In this document: one piece after another, positions 36,255 to 45,879 of the stretch
Numbering within the stretch: the first letter of the stretch is position 1
How the letters are laid out: every line of letters begins with the position of its first letter
Origin: Streptomyces sp. ICC1
Lineage (GTDB): Bacteria > Actinomycetota > Actinomycetes > Streptomycetales > Streptomycetaceae
NCBI RefSeq assembly: GCF_003287935.1
Contig: NZ_CP030287.1
Span: forward strand, 6,599,227-6,663,226
Direction: 5' to 3'
Length of the DNA stretch: 64,000 nucleotides
The notes under the pieces: generated by a model
Told to the model about the DNA's origin: nothing
Databases searched by the model: none
The model's input: only the letters and a program-made list of their open reading frames with translations
Translations under genes and position numbers: made by a program

Positions 36255-37733
36255 TCACTGCTCCTGTGGAGGTTTGCCCTCCGCCGCGGACACCTCGACG
36301 AACTCCACCTGGCCCTTGGCGTTGAGGCGCAGGATCGGGACGGCCTTGTTGCGCGGATTGCCGTTGTTCTGGAAGGAGATGAACCCGCTGGCCCCGGCCA
36401 CCTGCTGGGTGCCGTCCATCTGGTGGAACATCCGGGCCACCGCGTCGCCGACGACCTGGCCCTGCCAGCGCGCGGCCATCTGGATGCCGTGCGCCGCGGC
36501 GAGGACCGCGTCGTGGCCCATCAGGGCCCCGCCGTCCTCCCGGGGATCGTGCGGGAACCACTGGTCCAGCAGCCCGCCCGGCTGGAAGTTCTTCGCGGAG
36601 GGCGCGGACACCGCCTGCGGTGCCGAGCGGTACATGTCCGGGTGGGAGAGGCCGGTGTAGAGCACCTCGATGCCCGTCCCGGCGGCGCGGGCGAGCTGCT
36701 CGGCGCTCAGGTTGGTCGTGTCGTCCCCGGTGAACACGGTGAACCGCTGGTCGGTGCAGCTGCGGTTGGCGAGTGCGTCGAGGAAGCGGGTGAGGTGCAG
36801 GCCGCGGCCCGCGAAGTAGACGAGCTGGGGGCGCTGCTGGCACAACTGGCCCGGCATGTAGCGCAGTTCGTTCTGCCAGGCACTGCTGACGGAGGAGTCG
36901 TAGGTCATCCGCTCGGCGACGAGCCGGTGCTTGTCGCCGTCCTGGAACGCCTTGGTGAAGGCGGTGCCGAGGGTGGAGGCGTACAGGTCCCCCTGCGCCA
37001 CGTCCTGGATGACGACGGCGGTGGAGACGCCGCGCCGTTTGAGGTAGCCGGCGCCCGCGTACGCCTCGTCCTCGTTGGTGGGGGCGATGCGCACGAAGCC
37101 GTTGATGTTCTGGATGTCCGTGGCGGTCAGGGTGGCGCCGACCATCGCGATCCCGTTCTCGGAGAGGCGCTTTATGGCCGCGAGGTTCTCGTCGGTGCTG
37201 GGACCGAGGCCGGTCACCGCGACGAGCCGGTCCGGGGAGTCCTTGCGGGCGATCAGCTCGTCGACGGTGTGCTTCCACTGCGTGGACTCGCTGCCCGGGT
37301 TGGCGATCAGCAGGCGGATCTTGGGGGTCGCGGCGAGGTCGCCCTGGTTGTGCCGGTACTGGGCGAGGTAGGCGCCCTGGAGTTCGTGGCGGACGCCCTC
37401 GGCGGAGTTGCTGTCCTCGGCGGTGGTGGTGAACGAGGTGAAGTAGGCGACGCTGACGTACGGTTCCTTGTCCGCGTTGGCGAGCACCCGGCGGTTCTCC
37501 GCCTCGATCTTCCCGCTGACGGAGTCGAGGTGCGGTGCGAAGACGTACGAGCCGTCGCTCACCCCGACGCACTCGTCGGCCGGGCCCTGCTCGACGACCC
37601 CGTCGGCGCACCTCGCCTGGCGTTCCTGCAACCAGCCGACGCCCACCCAGAGCGCCGCGGCCAGGGCGACGACCGCGGCCGTGGCGAGCGCGACGCGGCG
37701 TACGACGTGCAGGGGCCATTCGAGTCTGGGCAT
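36255..37733 (-). CDS. Membrane-anchored periplasmic-binding-fold protein (type-1, branched-chain amino acid receptor-like)
   Basis: A 492-residue protein. One N-terminal helix (about 12-35) anchors it, with no lipobox. An extracellular type-1 periplasmic-binding fold follows: VSVAYFTSFTTTAEDSNSAEG, PKIRLLIANPGSES, then AVTGLGPSTDENLAAIKRLSENGIAMVGATLTA, which is typical of Leu/Ile/Val-type receptors. Two Cys pairs (CADGVVEQGPADEC and later CQQ/RSC) may form disulfides. No permease or ATPase is near. Instead a 666-residue P-loop protein sits 4 bases upstream in the same operon. It is probably a sensor rather than a transporter; this is inference. Confidence 0.8.
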   Translation of the reverse strand: MPRLEWPLHVVRRVALATAAVVALAAALWVGVGWLQERQARCADGVVEQGPADECVGVSDGSYVFAPHLDSVSGKIEAENRRVLANADKEPYVSVAYFTSFTTTAEDSNSAEGVRHELQGAYLAQYRHNQGDLAATPKIRLLIANPGSESTQWKHTVDELIARKDSPDRLVAVTGLGPSTDENLAAIKRLSENGIAMVGATLTATDIQNINGFVRIAPTNEDEAYAGAGYLKRRGVSTAVVIQDVAQGDLYASTLGTAFTKAFQDGDKHRLVAERMTYDSSVSSAWQNELRYMPGQLCQQRPQLVYFAGRGLHLTRFLDALANRSCTDQRFTVFTGDDTTNLSAEQLARAAGTGIEVLYTGLSHPDMYRSAPQAVSAPSAKNFQPGGLLDQWFPHDPREDGGALMGHDAVLAAAHGIQMAARWQGQVVGDAVARMFHQMDGTQQVAGASGFISFQNNGNPRNKAVPILRLNAKGQVEFVEVSAAEGKPPQEQ

Positions 37734-37737
37734 GTGC

Positions 37738-39738
37738 TCAGGCCTCCCAGCCGGCGGTCTGCGGATCGCGCCAGTGACGGTACCGCTCCGACTCGTTGAA
37801 CAGGGCCACGATGTCGTTCCTCCGCAGTTGGGACAGCTGGGTGTAGCCGTCGGCGATGATGTCGCCCAGCCGCATGGCGGGGTCGGCGAGCGGATCGCTC
37901 CACACCCAGCGAGTGGTCACCAGGGTGTGGATCACGGACTCGGTGTCCACGACGCGCCCGGGCCGGCGCGGGACGAGCCGGCCGAGGAGCTCGAGGGGTC
38001 CGCCGTCGGCGGGGAGGCGGTTGGGAGCGGCGGTGATCGTGTCGAACTCCGAGATCCACTGCCCGGCCGGTACGGCGGCGAAGCGCCGGGTCAGGTGGGC
38101 GGTGACCTCCTCCGTCCTGCCGAGGGCGAGCTGGTGGTACATCTCCTGCACCGGCTTGCCCTCGTCGCGGTAGTACTCCGCGAGGAGCTCGTGCGCGGCG
38201 TCCCACCCGTCCGGGCGGGCGGCCAGCCGCCACAGGAGCAGCCGGCGCAGCCAGGGATGGAGTACGGGGACGACGGCGACGGGCCCGGTCAGCAGCCAGC
38301 GCGCGCGGACGTCGCCGAACAGGGAGTCGTCGGGGCTGAGCAGCCGGGTGGCGACGGAGAAGTCCCGGGCGGCGGCGCACTCGGCGAGGGCCGCGCGCCG
38401 GGTGGGGTCGAAATCGCGCAGGAGATGGCCGAGGGCGGTGTCGGCGAGGGTGGCCGAGTGCTCCCCGGTGCGCAGCGGCCGGTCGGGCAGGGTGCGCAGC
38501 CAGCGGTCCTGCTGGGGGCCCGAGTCCGGGGGCGGCCCGGCCTGGCGCAGCACGTCGAGGACTTGGTGGACGGCGCGCGGCAGCCCTCCGGTGAGCCGGT
38601 GCACGAAGGGGGTGAGCCGGGTCAGCGGGGCCAGGTCGCTGTTCCCGCCGAGCTGGAGCTCTATCCGGATCCGCACCTCGTCCAGGTTGAGGTCGCGCAG
38701 GCGCAACGGGTACCACCAGCTGTCCTCGCTGTCGCGGGGCGGCCGGTGGGTTCTCCAGTCGGCCAGGGAGGCACGGTCGGGGCCGCGCAGCTGCCAGGGC
38801 CAGGAGTCCCCGGTGGCCGGACCCCAGCGGGGCAGCCAGCGGTTGGAGCTGGCGACGACGGTCAGCGGGTCGCTGGCGTGCCCGGCCACGACCGTCTGGT
38901 CGTGCCGGGAGCGCAGCAGCAGGTCGAGGAAGCGGCGGCCGTACTCGGTGTGGGAGTTGTCCAGGAGCAGCAGGTAGGAGCGGGGCATGAAATTGCGGGC
39001 GGTGTTGCGCCGGAGGTCTTCGAGGAAGGCCGAGAAGAGGACGAGGTCGAGCCGCTCCTGCTCGTTCTCGTCCCCCTCGTGGCGCCAGAGGTTGAGCTCC
39101 ACGAGGGCTTCCATGGGGTCCGCGCTTCGGGTCATGGGGTGGCGCCCGTACCACTGGGCCCCGGCCGTGAGCCGGTTGCCCAGTCTGCCGCCGAGCAGCC
39201 CGGGCATGGTGCGCCGGCCGCGCCGCAGGGCGTCCTGGAAGAGGGCGAGGGCGGCGCTGGAGGCGCCTTCGGGCATGCCGACCGCGCCCATGCCCACTTC
39301 GAAGAAGGCGGCCAGGTAGTCGCCGTGCCGGGCCTCGTTCTCCTCCTGGAACCGGTCGAGCTGCTGCTGCACCGCGCGCCGGCCCTCGGCGAGGCTGCGC
39401 ATGCGCAGCTCCTGGTCGGAGGCGAGCAGGCCGAGGCTGAGCAGTGGGAAGTGGGAGCGGCCGTACCGGGGCAGCTTGCGTTCGAGCTGGCGGGCCAGGA
39501 GTCCGAGGGCGTAGCGCGGCAGCAGGGACTGGGCCCCGCCGAAGTTGACGAAGGCGAAGGGGTAGTCGGGCCCGAAGCGTTCCATGAGCGCGCTGTGCGC
39601 CTCGCTGGCTCCGCTGCCGGCCGGGCCGAGGAGCATGGTCAGGGGCCTTTCGGCCGCCGGGCTCTCCTTCAGGCACGAGTCGACCAGCGACAGGATGCCG
39701 CTGCGGCCCCGCAGGCCCATGCCCGTACCCGGCTCCAT
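37738..39738 (-). CDS. Large P-loop (STAND-like) protein paired with the anchored receptor
   Basis: A 666-residue cytoplasmic protein. An AAA/STAND-type NTPase domain starts near residue 30: the P-loop is LLGPAGSGASEAHSAL, where Ala replaces the Lys of GKS/T, and a Walker-B-like YLLLLDNSH lies near 255. The second half is helical and Leu/Arg/Asp-rich, like TPR or helical-repeat sensor regions. The ATG at 39738 follows GGGGGGATC. It is the first gene of a two-gene unit with the periplasmic-fold protein downstream. The lost lysine suggests weak or no ATP hydrolysis. I know of no assigned function for this pair. Confidence 0.75.
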   Translation of the reverse strand: MEPGTGMGLRGRSGILSLVDSCLKESPAAERPLTMLLGPAGSGASEAHSALMERFGPDYPFAFVNFGGAQSLLPRYALGLLARQLERKLPRYGRSHFPLLSLGLLASDQELRMRSLAEGRRAVQQQLDRFQEENEARHGDYLAAFFEVGMGAVGMPEGASSAALALFQDALRRGRRTMPGLLGGRLGNRLTAGAQWYGRHPMTRSADPMEALVELNLWRHEGDENEQERLDLVLFSAFLEDLRRNTARNFMPRSYLLLLDNSHTEYGRRFLDLLLRSRHDQTVVAGHASDPLTVVASSNRWLPRWGPATGDSWPWQLRGPDRASLADWRTHRPPRDSEDSWWYPLRLRDLNLDEVRIRIELQLGGNSDLAPLTRLTPFVHRLTGGLPRAVHQVLDVLRQAGPPPDSGPQQDRWLRTLPDRPLRTGEHSATLADTALGHLLRDFDPTRRAALAECAAARDFSVATRLLSPDDSLFGDVRARWLLTGPVAVVPVLHPWLRRLLLWRLAARPDGWDAAHELLAEYYRDEGKPVQEMYHQLALGRTEEVTAHLTRRFAAVPAGQWISEFDTITAAPNRLPADGGPLELLGRLVPRRPGRVVDTESVIHTLVTTRWVWSDPLADPAMRLGDIIADGYTQLSQLRRNDIVALFNESERYRHWRDPQTAGWEA

Positions 39739-39924
39739 CACGTGTGATCCCCCCCAGGACAACGCTTCGAGGAGTAGAGCCTGCCATCCGGAGCCGGACT
39801 CAGACAGGGGTTTCCGCTCCTTGATTGGTTTTCGGGTCGCCGGCCGTCCGTCCCGCACGCGCGGTGCGGGTCGCCGGGTCTCCCCTCCGGGACGATACTG
39901 AAGGTCACGGTGCGTGGAGGCGAC

Positions 39925-42063
39925 ATGCGTGAACCGGAGGAGCGCGGCCCGAAGCCGGCCTCGGTGCCCGCCGGCGAGACGGCGGCGGTCGTACTGAACG
40001 CCGAAGGCGTGGTGATCGCCCGCTCGGAGTCGGCCGCGACCCTGCTGGAGTGCTCCCCGGGGCAGCTGTGCGCCCCCTTGCTGGAGCTCCTGTCGCGCGC
40101 CGGAACCGAGCCGGGACCGGCCGGGCGCCGTACGACGGGCACGACGCGTACGGCGGGCACGACCCGCACGACCCGCACGACCATCACCGGTGGTGAACAC
40201 GCAGGTCAGAGCATCCCCCTGGACTGCACGCTCGTCCGGCTCACGGCCCACACCCGACGCGATCGCGACGCCGGGGCGCGGTGGCTCGTCCTGGTCGAAC
40301 CGACGCGCACCCCGGCGGCGTCCGACGCGGCGGCGGCGGCGGTGGAGGCCGCCGCGTCCGACGCGGAGGGCCGCCGGACCGCGCTGTCCCACGCGGCCGC
40401 CGCGAGCATCGGGGCCTCCCTGGACGTGACGGACATGGCCCAGATCCTCGTGAACCTCCTCGTCCCCGACTTCGCCGACCTGGCGACCGTGGACCTCGCC
40501 GAGCCGGTGCTGGTGGGCGACGAGCCGCCGCACCACGACACCAGCGGGGAAGTCCGCCTGCGCCGGACCGCGACCGCGCAGAGCCCGGGGATCTCCGCGG
40601 AGGACCTCCTGCCCGTCGGAGAGGCGCTCCCGCCCGTCCCGGACGCCGAGGTCATGCGCCCCCTCATGGAGGGACGGCCGGTCCTGGTGCCCGACGTCGC
40701 CGTCCTGCGCGCGACGCTCGGGGTGGACCCCGAGACCCTGCGCCAGTTCGTCCCGAGCGGGGCCCACTCCTCCGTGGCGGTGCCGCTCTACGCACGGGGC
40801 CTGATCCTCGGCTGCGTCACGGTCTGGCGCAGCCAGCTGCCCGCCGCGTTCGACGAGGAGGACGCCGCCGTCCTGCACGACGTCGCCTCGAGGGCCGCCC
40901 TCGGCGTGGACAACGCGCGCCGCTACACGAAGGAGCACCGGTCGGTGGTGGCCCTGCAGCGAAGCCTGCTGCCGCACTCCGTCCTGAACACGGCGGCCGC
41001 CGACACCGCGGGGATCTACCAGCCGGCGGGCGGCGGCGCCGGGGTCGGCGGGGACTGGTTCGACGTGATCCCGCTGCCGTCCCTGCGCGTCGCGTTCGTC
41101 GTCGGCGACGTCGTCGGGCACGGACTCGAGGCCACCGCGGCCATGGCACGGCTGCGGACCGCCGTGCAGACCCTGGCCGACCTCGATCTGGATCCTGGGG
41201 AGCTGCTCACGCACCTGGACGACCTGGTGCTCGGCTTCTCCAACGAGCAGATGGCCGGCGAGTCCCGCGCGGAGCCCGCGGTGCTCGGAGCGACGTGCCT
41301 TTACGCCGTCTACGACCCGGTGACCAGGCGGTGCGCCGCCGCCACCGCGGGGCATCCGCCGCCGGCCCTGCTGCCACCGGGGGAGGAGCCGTTCTTCCTG
41401 GAGATGGTGCCGGGACCACCGCTGGGCGTCGGCGGCATGCCCTTCGAGGTGACGGAGTTCGAGGTGCGACCCGGCAGCCTGCTGGCGTTCTTCACGGACG
41501 GCCTCGTGGAGCGCCGCGGCGCTGACATCGAGGAGGGGCTCGAAAGACTCCGGAGCTCGCTCGCCGGCGCCGGCCCCGGCCGGCCCCTGGGCGAGATCAG
41601 CCAGGTCATCTGCGACAAGGTGCTGGACCCGGAGCCCACCGACGACGTCGCGCTGCTCCTCGCCCGCACCCGCGCGCTCTCGTCCGACCAGGTCGCCGAG
41701 TGGCAGATCGAAGCCGACCTGTCCCGCGTGGCGCACGCCCGCGAACTGGTGGTGGGCCAGCTGTCCGACTGGCAACTGGACGAACTGGGCTTCGTGACGG
41801 AGCTCGTCGCCAGCGAACTCGTCACCAACGCCATCCGCTACGCGGGCGGCCCGGTCGGGCTCCGGCTGATCCGCGACCGGGTGCTCGTCTGCGAGGTGTC
41901 CGACCCCAGCGGCACCCAGCCGCGCCTGCGCCGCGCACGGGAGACGGACGAGGGCGGGCGGGGCCTGGTCCTCGTCGCCCAGCTCACCGACCGCTGGGGC
42001 AGCCGGTTCACCCCCGACGGCAAGACCATCTGGACGGAGCAGGCGATGGACGGCACCCCGTAG
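39925..42063 (+). CDS. SpoIIE-family protein phosphatase with PAS, GAF and HATPase domains
   Basis: A 712-residue signalling protein. Order: PAS-like (about 15-95), a Thr/Arg-rich insertion (TTGTTRTAGTTRTTRTTITG), GAF (about 150-335), PP2C/SpoIIE phosphatase (about 345-575; GGDWFDVIPLPSLRVAFVVG, VGHGLEATAAMA, FTDGLVERRG, TDDVALLLAR) and a C-terminal HATPase_c anti-sigma kinase module (about 585-712; ELVASELVTNAIRYAGG, TDEGGRGLVLVAQL). Such proteins both phosphorylate and dephosphorylate partner-switching anti-anti-sigma factors. ATG 39925 with GGAGG at 5 bases. The LysR gene starts 8 bases after its stop. Confidence 0.93.
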   Translation: MREPEERGPKPASVPAGETAAVVLNAEGVVIARSESAATLLECSPGQLCAPLLELLSRAGTEPGPAGRRTTGTTRTAGTTRTTRTTITGGEHAGQSIPLDCTLVRLTAHTRRDRDAGARWLVLVEPTRTPAASDAAAAAVEAAASDAEGRRTALSHAAAASIGASLDVTDMAQILVNLLVPDFADLATVDLAEPVLVGDEPPHHDTSGEVRLRRTATAQSPGISAEDLLPVGEALPPVPDAEVMRPLMEGRPVLVPDVAVLRATLGVDPETLRQFVPSGAHSSVAVPLYARGLILGCVTVWRSQLPAAFDEEDAAVLHDVASRAALGVDNARRYTKEHRSVVALQRSLLPHSVLNTAAADTAGIYQPAGGGAGVGGDWFDVIPLPSLRVAFVVGDVVGHGLEATAAMARLRTAVQTLADLDLDPGELLTHLDDLVLGFSNEQMAGESRAEPAVLGATCLYAVYDPVTRRCAAATAGHPPPALLPPGEEPFFLEMVPGPPLGVGGMPFEVTEFEVRPGSLLAFFTDGLVERRGADIEEGLERLRSSLAGAGPGRPLGEISQVICDKVLDPEPTDDVALLLARTRALSSDQVAEWQIEADLSRVAHARELVVGQLSDWQLDELGFVTELVASELVTNAIRYAGGPVGLRLIRDRVLVCEVSDPSGTQPRLRRARETDEGGRGLVLVAQLTDRWGSRFTPDGKTIWTEQAMDGTP

Positions 42064-42071
42064 GCTGAACC

Positions 42072-42956
42072 GTGGACTTCCGGCAGCTGACGTACTTCCT
42101 CGCCATCGTGGACCAGGGCGGCTTCAACCGCGCGGCCGCGGCACTCTACGTGTCGCAACCTTCCCTGTCCCAGGCCATCCAGGCCCTGGAGCGCGACCTC
42201 GGCGACACCCTGTTCCACCGGCTGGGCAGGAGGGTGGTCCTGACCGAGGCCGGCGGTGCACTGGTGCCACGGGCACGGGAGGCCCTGCACGCCCTGGAAC
42301 TGGCCAGGGCCAGCGTCGGCGCCGTCAGCGAGCTGCGGGCCGGGCGCCTGGAGATCGCCGCGATGGCCTCACCCACGGTCGAACCCCTCAGCACCATGAT
42401 CCGGCACTTCACCGAGCGTCATCCGGCGGTTTCGCTCAGCCTGCGCCTGGCCCTCACCCGCGAGGACGTGGTCGAGACGGTGCGCACGGGAGGCTGCGAA
42501 CTGGGACTGCTGACCACCCCGGCGCCGCTGTCGAGCCGGGACGTCTTCGCGCACCACGTCGGAGACGACAGGCTCGTCCTGGTCACCCCGGCGGACGGCC
42601 CCTTCCCGGCCGGAACGGCGGTGCGGCGCGAGCAGCTCCAGGGGCAGCGGCTCATCGTCGGGCAGCGGGGGACCGGGATCCGCGCCTACGTCGACGACCT
42701 GGCGGAGCGCGGCATCGACATCCGCATCGCGGTGGAGAGCGAACACCGCATGGCCTTCCTGCCCCTGGTGCTCGGGGGCGTCGGACTCGCGGTGGTCACG
42801 GAGTCCTGGGCCGACCTGTCCAGGCGGGCCGGAGCCCTCGTCCTCGACCTGGAACCGGCCTCCCTCCAGCACAACGTCCTGGTCAGCCGCAAGGCGCGGC
42901 TGACGCCCGCCGCCCGCGCCTTCCTGGAGATCGCCGTCCCCGTCCCCGACCCATAG
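42072..42956 (+). CDS. LysR-family transcriptional regulator
   Basis: A 294-residue LysR regulator with a helix-turn-helix at residues 1-60 (FRQLTYFLAIVDQGGFNRAA, then SQPSLSQAIQALERDLGD) and a substrate-binding domain from about 88. The GTG start is 8 bases after the phosphatase gene. The adjacent downstream gene encodes a tartrate dehydrogenase-like enzyme on the same strand, the arrangement of a regulator upstream of its target, so it may respond to tartrate or a related hydroxyacid; inference only. Confidence 0.92.
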   Translation: MDFRQLTYFLAIVDQGGFNRAAAALYVSQPSLSQAIQALERDLGDTLFHRLGRRVVLTEAGGALVPRAREALHALELARASVGAVSELRAGRLEIAAMASPTVEPLSTMIRHFTERHPAVSLSLRLALTREDVVETVRTGGCELGLLTTPAPLSSRDVFAHHVGDDRLVLVTPADGPFPAGTAVRREQLQGQRLIVGQRGTGIRAYVDDLAERGIDIRIAVESEHRMAFLPLVLGGVGLAVVTESWADLSRRAGALVLDLEPASLQHNVLVSRKARLTPAARAFLEIAVPVPDP

Positions 42957-43026
42957 GAGCAGCCTATGAGGCACATCGGGGATACGTGTTGGACCCGGAC
43001 GGCGCCCGGTTGCTGGAATGCGAGCC

Positions 43027-44088
<1,062 letters not shown>

Positions 44089-44130
44089 CGGGCGCCGGTC
44101 CCGCCGGTCCCGCCGAGACGGCCGGGAGAG

Positions 44131-44165
44131 GCCTGCCGGGCGAATAATCCGGTGCCCCGGCAGGC
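44131..44165 (+). terminator. Hairpin after the tartrate dehydrogenase-like gene
   Basis: Arms gcctgccggg (44131-44140) and cccggcaggc (44156-44165) pair perfectly 43 bases past the stop. Confidence 0.65.
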
Positions 44166-44246
44166 CGGGCTCATTACACTCGCCTTCATGCGCCGCAGCA
44201 CATCACGGCGCGTCCGTCGCCGAGTTGGGGAAAGGGGAACCGGGCC

Positions 44247-44366
44247 ATGTGCCGTCACCGCACCGCCGCCTTCGTTCCCCCCGCGCGCTACGACGTGATC
44301 CCGGTGTCCCGGATCGCACGGTGCCGGCCGCGCGGCCGCCACCGTATGCCCGTGACGCACGCCTGA
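44247..44366 (+). CDS. Possible 39-residue Arg/Cys-rich small protein or leader peptide
   Basis: An ATG with a purine-rich site (ggggaaagggga) opens a 39-codon frame beginning MCRHRTAAFVPPARYD and ending in TGA. It is basic and has no known family. It could be a leader peptide for a gene that once followed, but the natural continuation is cut off by the artefact beginning near 44525. The rest of 44367-44524 is GC-rich and holds no convincing gene. Confidence 0.3.
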   Translation: MCRHRTAAFVPPARYDVIPVSRIARCRPRGRHRMPVTHA

Positions 44367-44524
44367 CCTCCGGGCTCCGCCCGCCGACCGCCCGCGCCCG
44401 CCGCCCGCCCGGCCCCGACACACAGGGGCCCGGCCGCGGCGCGCGTCCGGCGGTGCACGGCGCGGCCGCCTCCGGACGGCTCCCTTCCGGAGCCGCACCC
44501 CGGCCGTCAGGACCGACGACCGAA

Positions 44525-44669
44525 GCCATTTGAGTAAGATATTGTAATAAATATGATTATACGTAACTTATGATGTGAAAAGATAATATGTTTTTTTTTA
44601 ACAGAGATGGGACCACAGAGATATACGCGGGGGAGATCGTCGGCAGCGTCAGGTGTGTAGAAGAGACAG
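44525..44669. other. Embedded Nextera adapter read-through with poly-A and low-quality AT-rich sequence, assembly artefact
   Basis: Bases 44637-44669 match the Nextera Read 1 adapter at 31 of 33 positions. Exactly 8 bases (44629-44636) precede it, then a degraded P5 oligo (best over 44609-44628), then a T-run at 44591-44599. On the minus strand this reads in the order insert, transposase adapter, index, P5, poly-A, noise, exactly what a sequencer produces when it reads past a short insert. The AT-rich stretch from about 44525 fits the noise. It is not a natural AT-rich island. Confidence 0.93.
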
Positions 44670-44787
44670 GACCGGGGGCACGTTTCGGACAGTCCGGAAC
44701 GGGCCTTGCCCTCCGGCACGGGACGGTTGTCGGCCTGATGCGTCAGAATTGGGGGCAGGGCCAGCGCACGCAATCCGAGGGGCACGA

Positions 44788-45480
44788 ATGTCCGGACTGA
44801 TCGATACCACGGAGATGTACCTCCGCACCATCCTCGAGCTGGAAGAGGAAGGTGTGGTCCCCATGCGCGCCCGCATCGCCGAGCGGCTCGACCAGAGCGG
44901 CCCGACGGTGAGCCAGACGGTGGCGCGGATGGAGCGCGACGGCCTGGTGGCCGTCGCGAGCGACCGGCACCTCGAGCTGACGGAGGAGGGCCGGCGGCTG
45001 GCGACGCGCGTGATGCGCAAGCACCGGCTCGCCGAGTGTCTGCTCGTCGACGTCATCGGCCTGGAGTGGGAGCACGTGCACGCCGAGGCCTGCCGCTGGG
45101 AGCACGTGATGAGCGAGGCCGTGGAGCGGCGGGTGCTGGAGCTGCTGCGCCACCCGACCGAGTCTCCGTACGGCAACCCGATCCCGGGCCTGGAGGAGCT
45201 GGGGGAGAAGGCCGAGGCGGATCCGTTCCTGGAGGAGGGCATGGTCAGCCTCTCGGAGCTCGACCCGGGCGTCGAGGGCAAGACCGTCGTCATCCGCCGG
45301 ATCGGCGAGCCGATCCAGACGGACGCGCAGCTGATGTACACGCTGCGGCGGGCCGGCGTGCAGCCCGGCTCGGTGGTCAGCGTGACCGAGTCGCCGGGCG
45401 GAGTGCTCGTCGGCAGCGGTGGCGAGGCCGCGGAGCTGGAGGCGGAGGTCGCCTCCCACGTGTTCGTGGCCAAGCGCTGA
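44788..45480 (+). CDS. dmdR1: Iron-dependent repressor DmdR1 (DtxR/IdeR family)
   Basis: A 230-residue Fe(II)-activated repressor of siderophore and iron uptake genes. The N-terminal winged helix is MSGLIDTTEMYLRTILELEE to about residue 65 (DQSGPTVSQTVARMERDGL is the recognition region). The metal-binding and dimer domain includes HRLAECLLVDVIGLEWEHV and CRWEHVMSEAVERRVLELL. A C-terminal SH3-like domain ends ASHVFVAKR. It is nearly the S. coelicolor DmdR1 sequence and has the same length. The ATG lies 119 bases from an adapter, so its natural upstream neighbour is not shown. Confidence 0.95.
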   Translation: MSGLIDTTEMYLRTILELEEEGVVPMRARIAERLDQSGPTVSQTVARMERDGLVAVASDRHLELTEEGRRLATRVMRKHRLAECLLVDVIGLEWEHVHAEACRWEHVMSEAVERRVLELLRHPTESPYGNPIPGLEELGEKAEADPFLEEGMVSLSELDPGVEGKTVVIRRIGEPIQTDAQLMYTLRRAGVQPGSVVSVTESPGGVLVGSGGEAAELEAEVASHVFVAKR

Positions 45481-45492
45481 GGACAGGAGCCG

Positions 45493-45511
45493 AGCTCGAC
45501 CGAGTCGAGCT
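45493..45511. terminator. Small 8-bp hairpin just after dmdR1
   Basis: agctcgac (45493-45500) and gtcgagct (45504-45511) pair perfectly 12 bases after the dmdR1 stop. Confidence 0.45.
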
Positions 45512-45634
45512 GACTGGAGCACCGAAGGCCCGAAACGCGTGCTGACGCACGCGCGTTCGACTGGGTCGCCTGTGCGAGCGAATCCGGCCGGTGTCGGTCG
45601 GTCTGGAGCGGTGCGGATCGGTATGGATGTGGAT

Positions 45635-45662
45635 GGTCCCGGCGCCTTGCGGCGCCGGGACC
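45635..45662 (+). terminator. 12-bp perfect hairpin between dmdR1 and the hydrolase gene
   Basis: ggtcccggcgcc (45635-45646), loop ttgc, and ggcgccgggacc (45651-45662). It is the main structure in the 399-base spacer 45481-45879, which otherwise shows no gene and probably holds the hydrolase promoter. Confidence 0.7.
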
Positions 45663-45879
45663 AGTCCTCCCCTGTCTGACCTGGAGCCCCGAGCTCTCAA
45701 GGTCATCCCCTTCGGACCGTCTTCCCCGAGCGGCCCGCCTCCCTGTTGAAAGGATCTCCATCGGCAGCGGCGGCCAATCCTTGAGCAAGGTCACTCGAAA
45801 GAGCGGTGTTGTCGGTGAGAACCCCGTTTTCGAATGGGGGTTCGATACTGTGGCCGGGAGCGAAGGGGGTGCATCTGCG

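Noticed and set aside
40130..40190. Tandem ACG/CGC-rich repeat as a regulatory repeat
   Set aside because: It is in frame inside the SpoIIE phosphatase and encodes its Thr/Arg-rich linker, so it is a coding repeat.
44525..44605. AT-rich island suggesting foreign DNA or an origin
   Set aside because: It lies directly beyond adapter, P5 and poly-A in read-through order, so it is best explained as sequencing noise.
44670..44787. Iron box (DmdR1 autoregulation site) upstream of dmdR1
   Set aside because: No sequence resembling the 19-bp TTAGGTTAGGCTCACCTAA operator was found in the remaining 118 bases.
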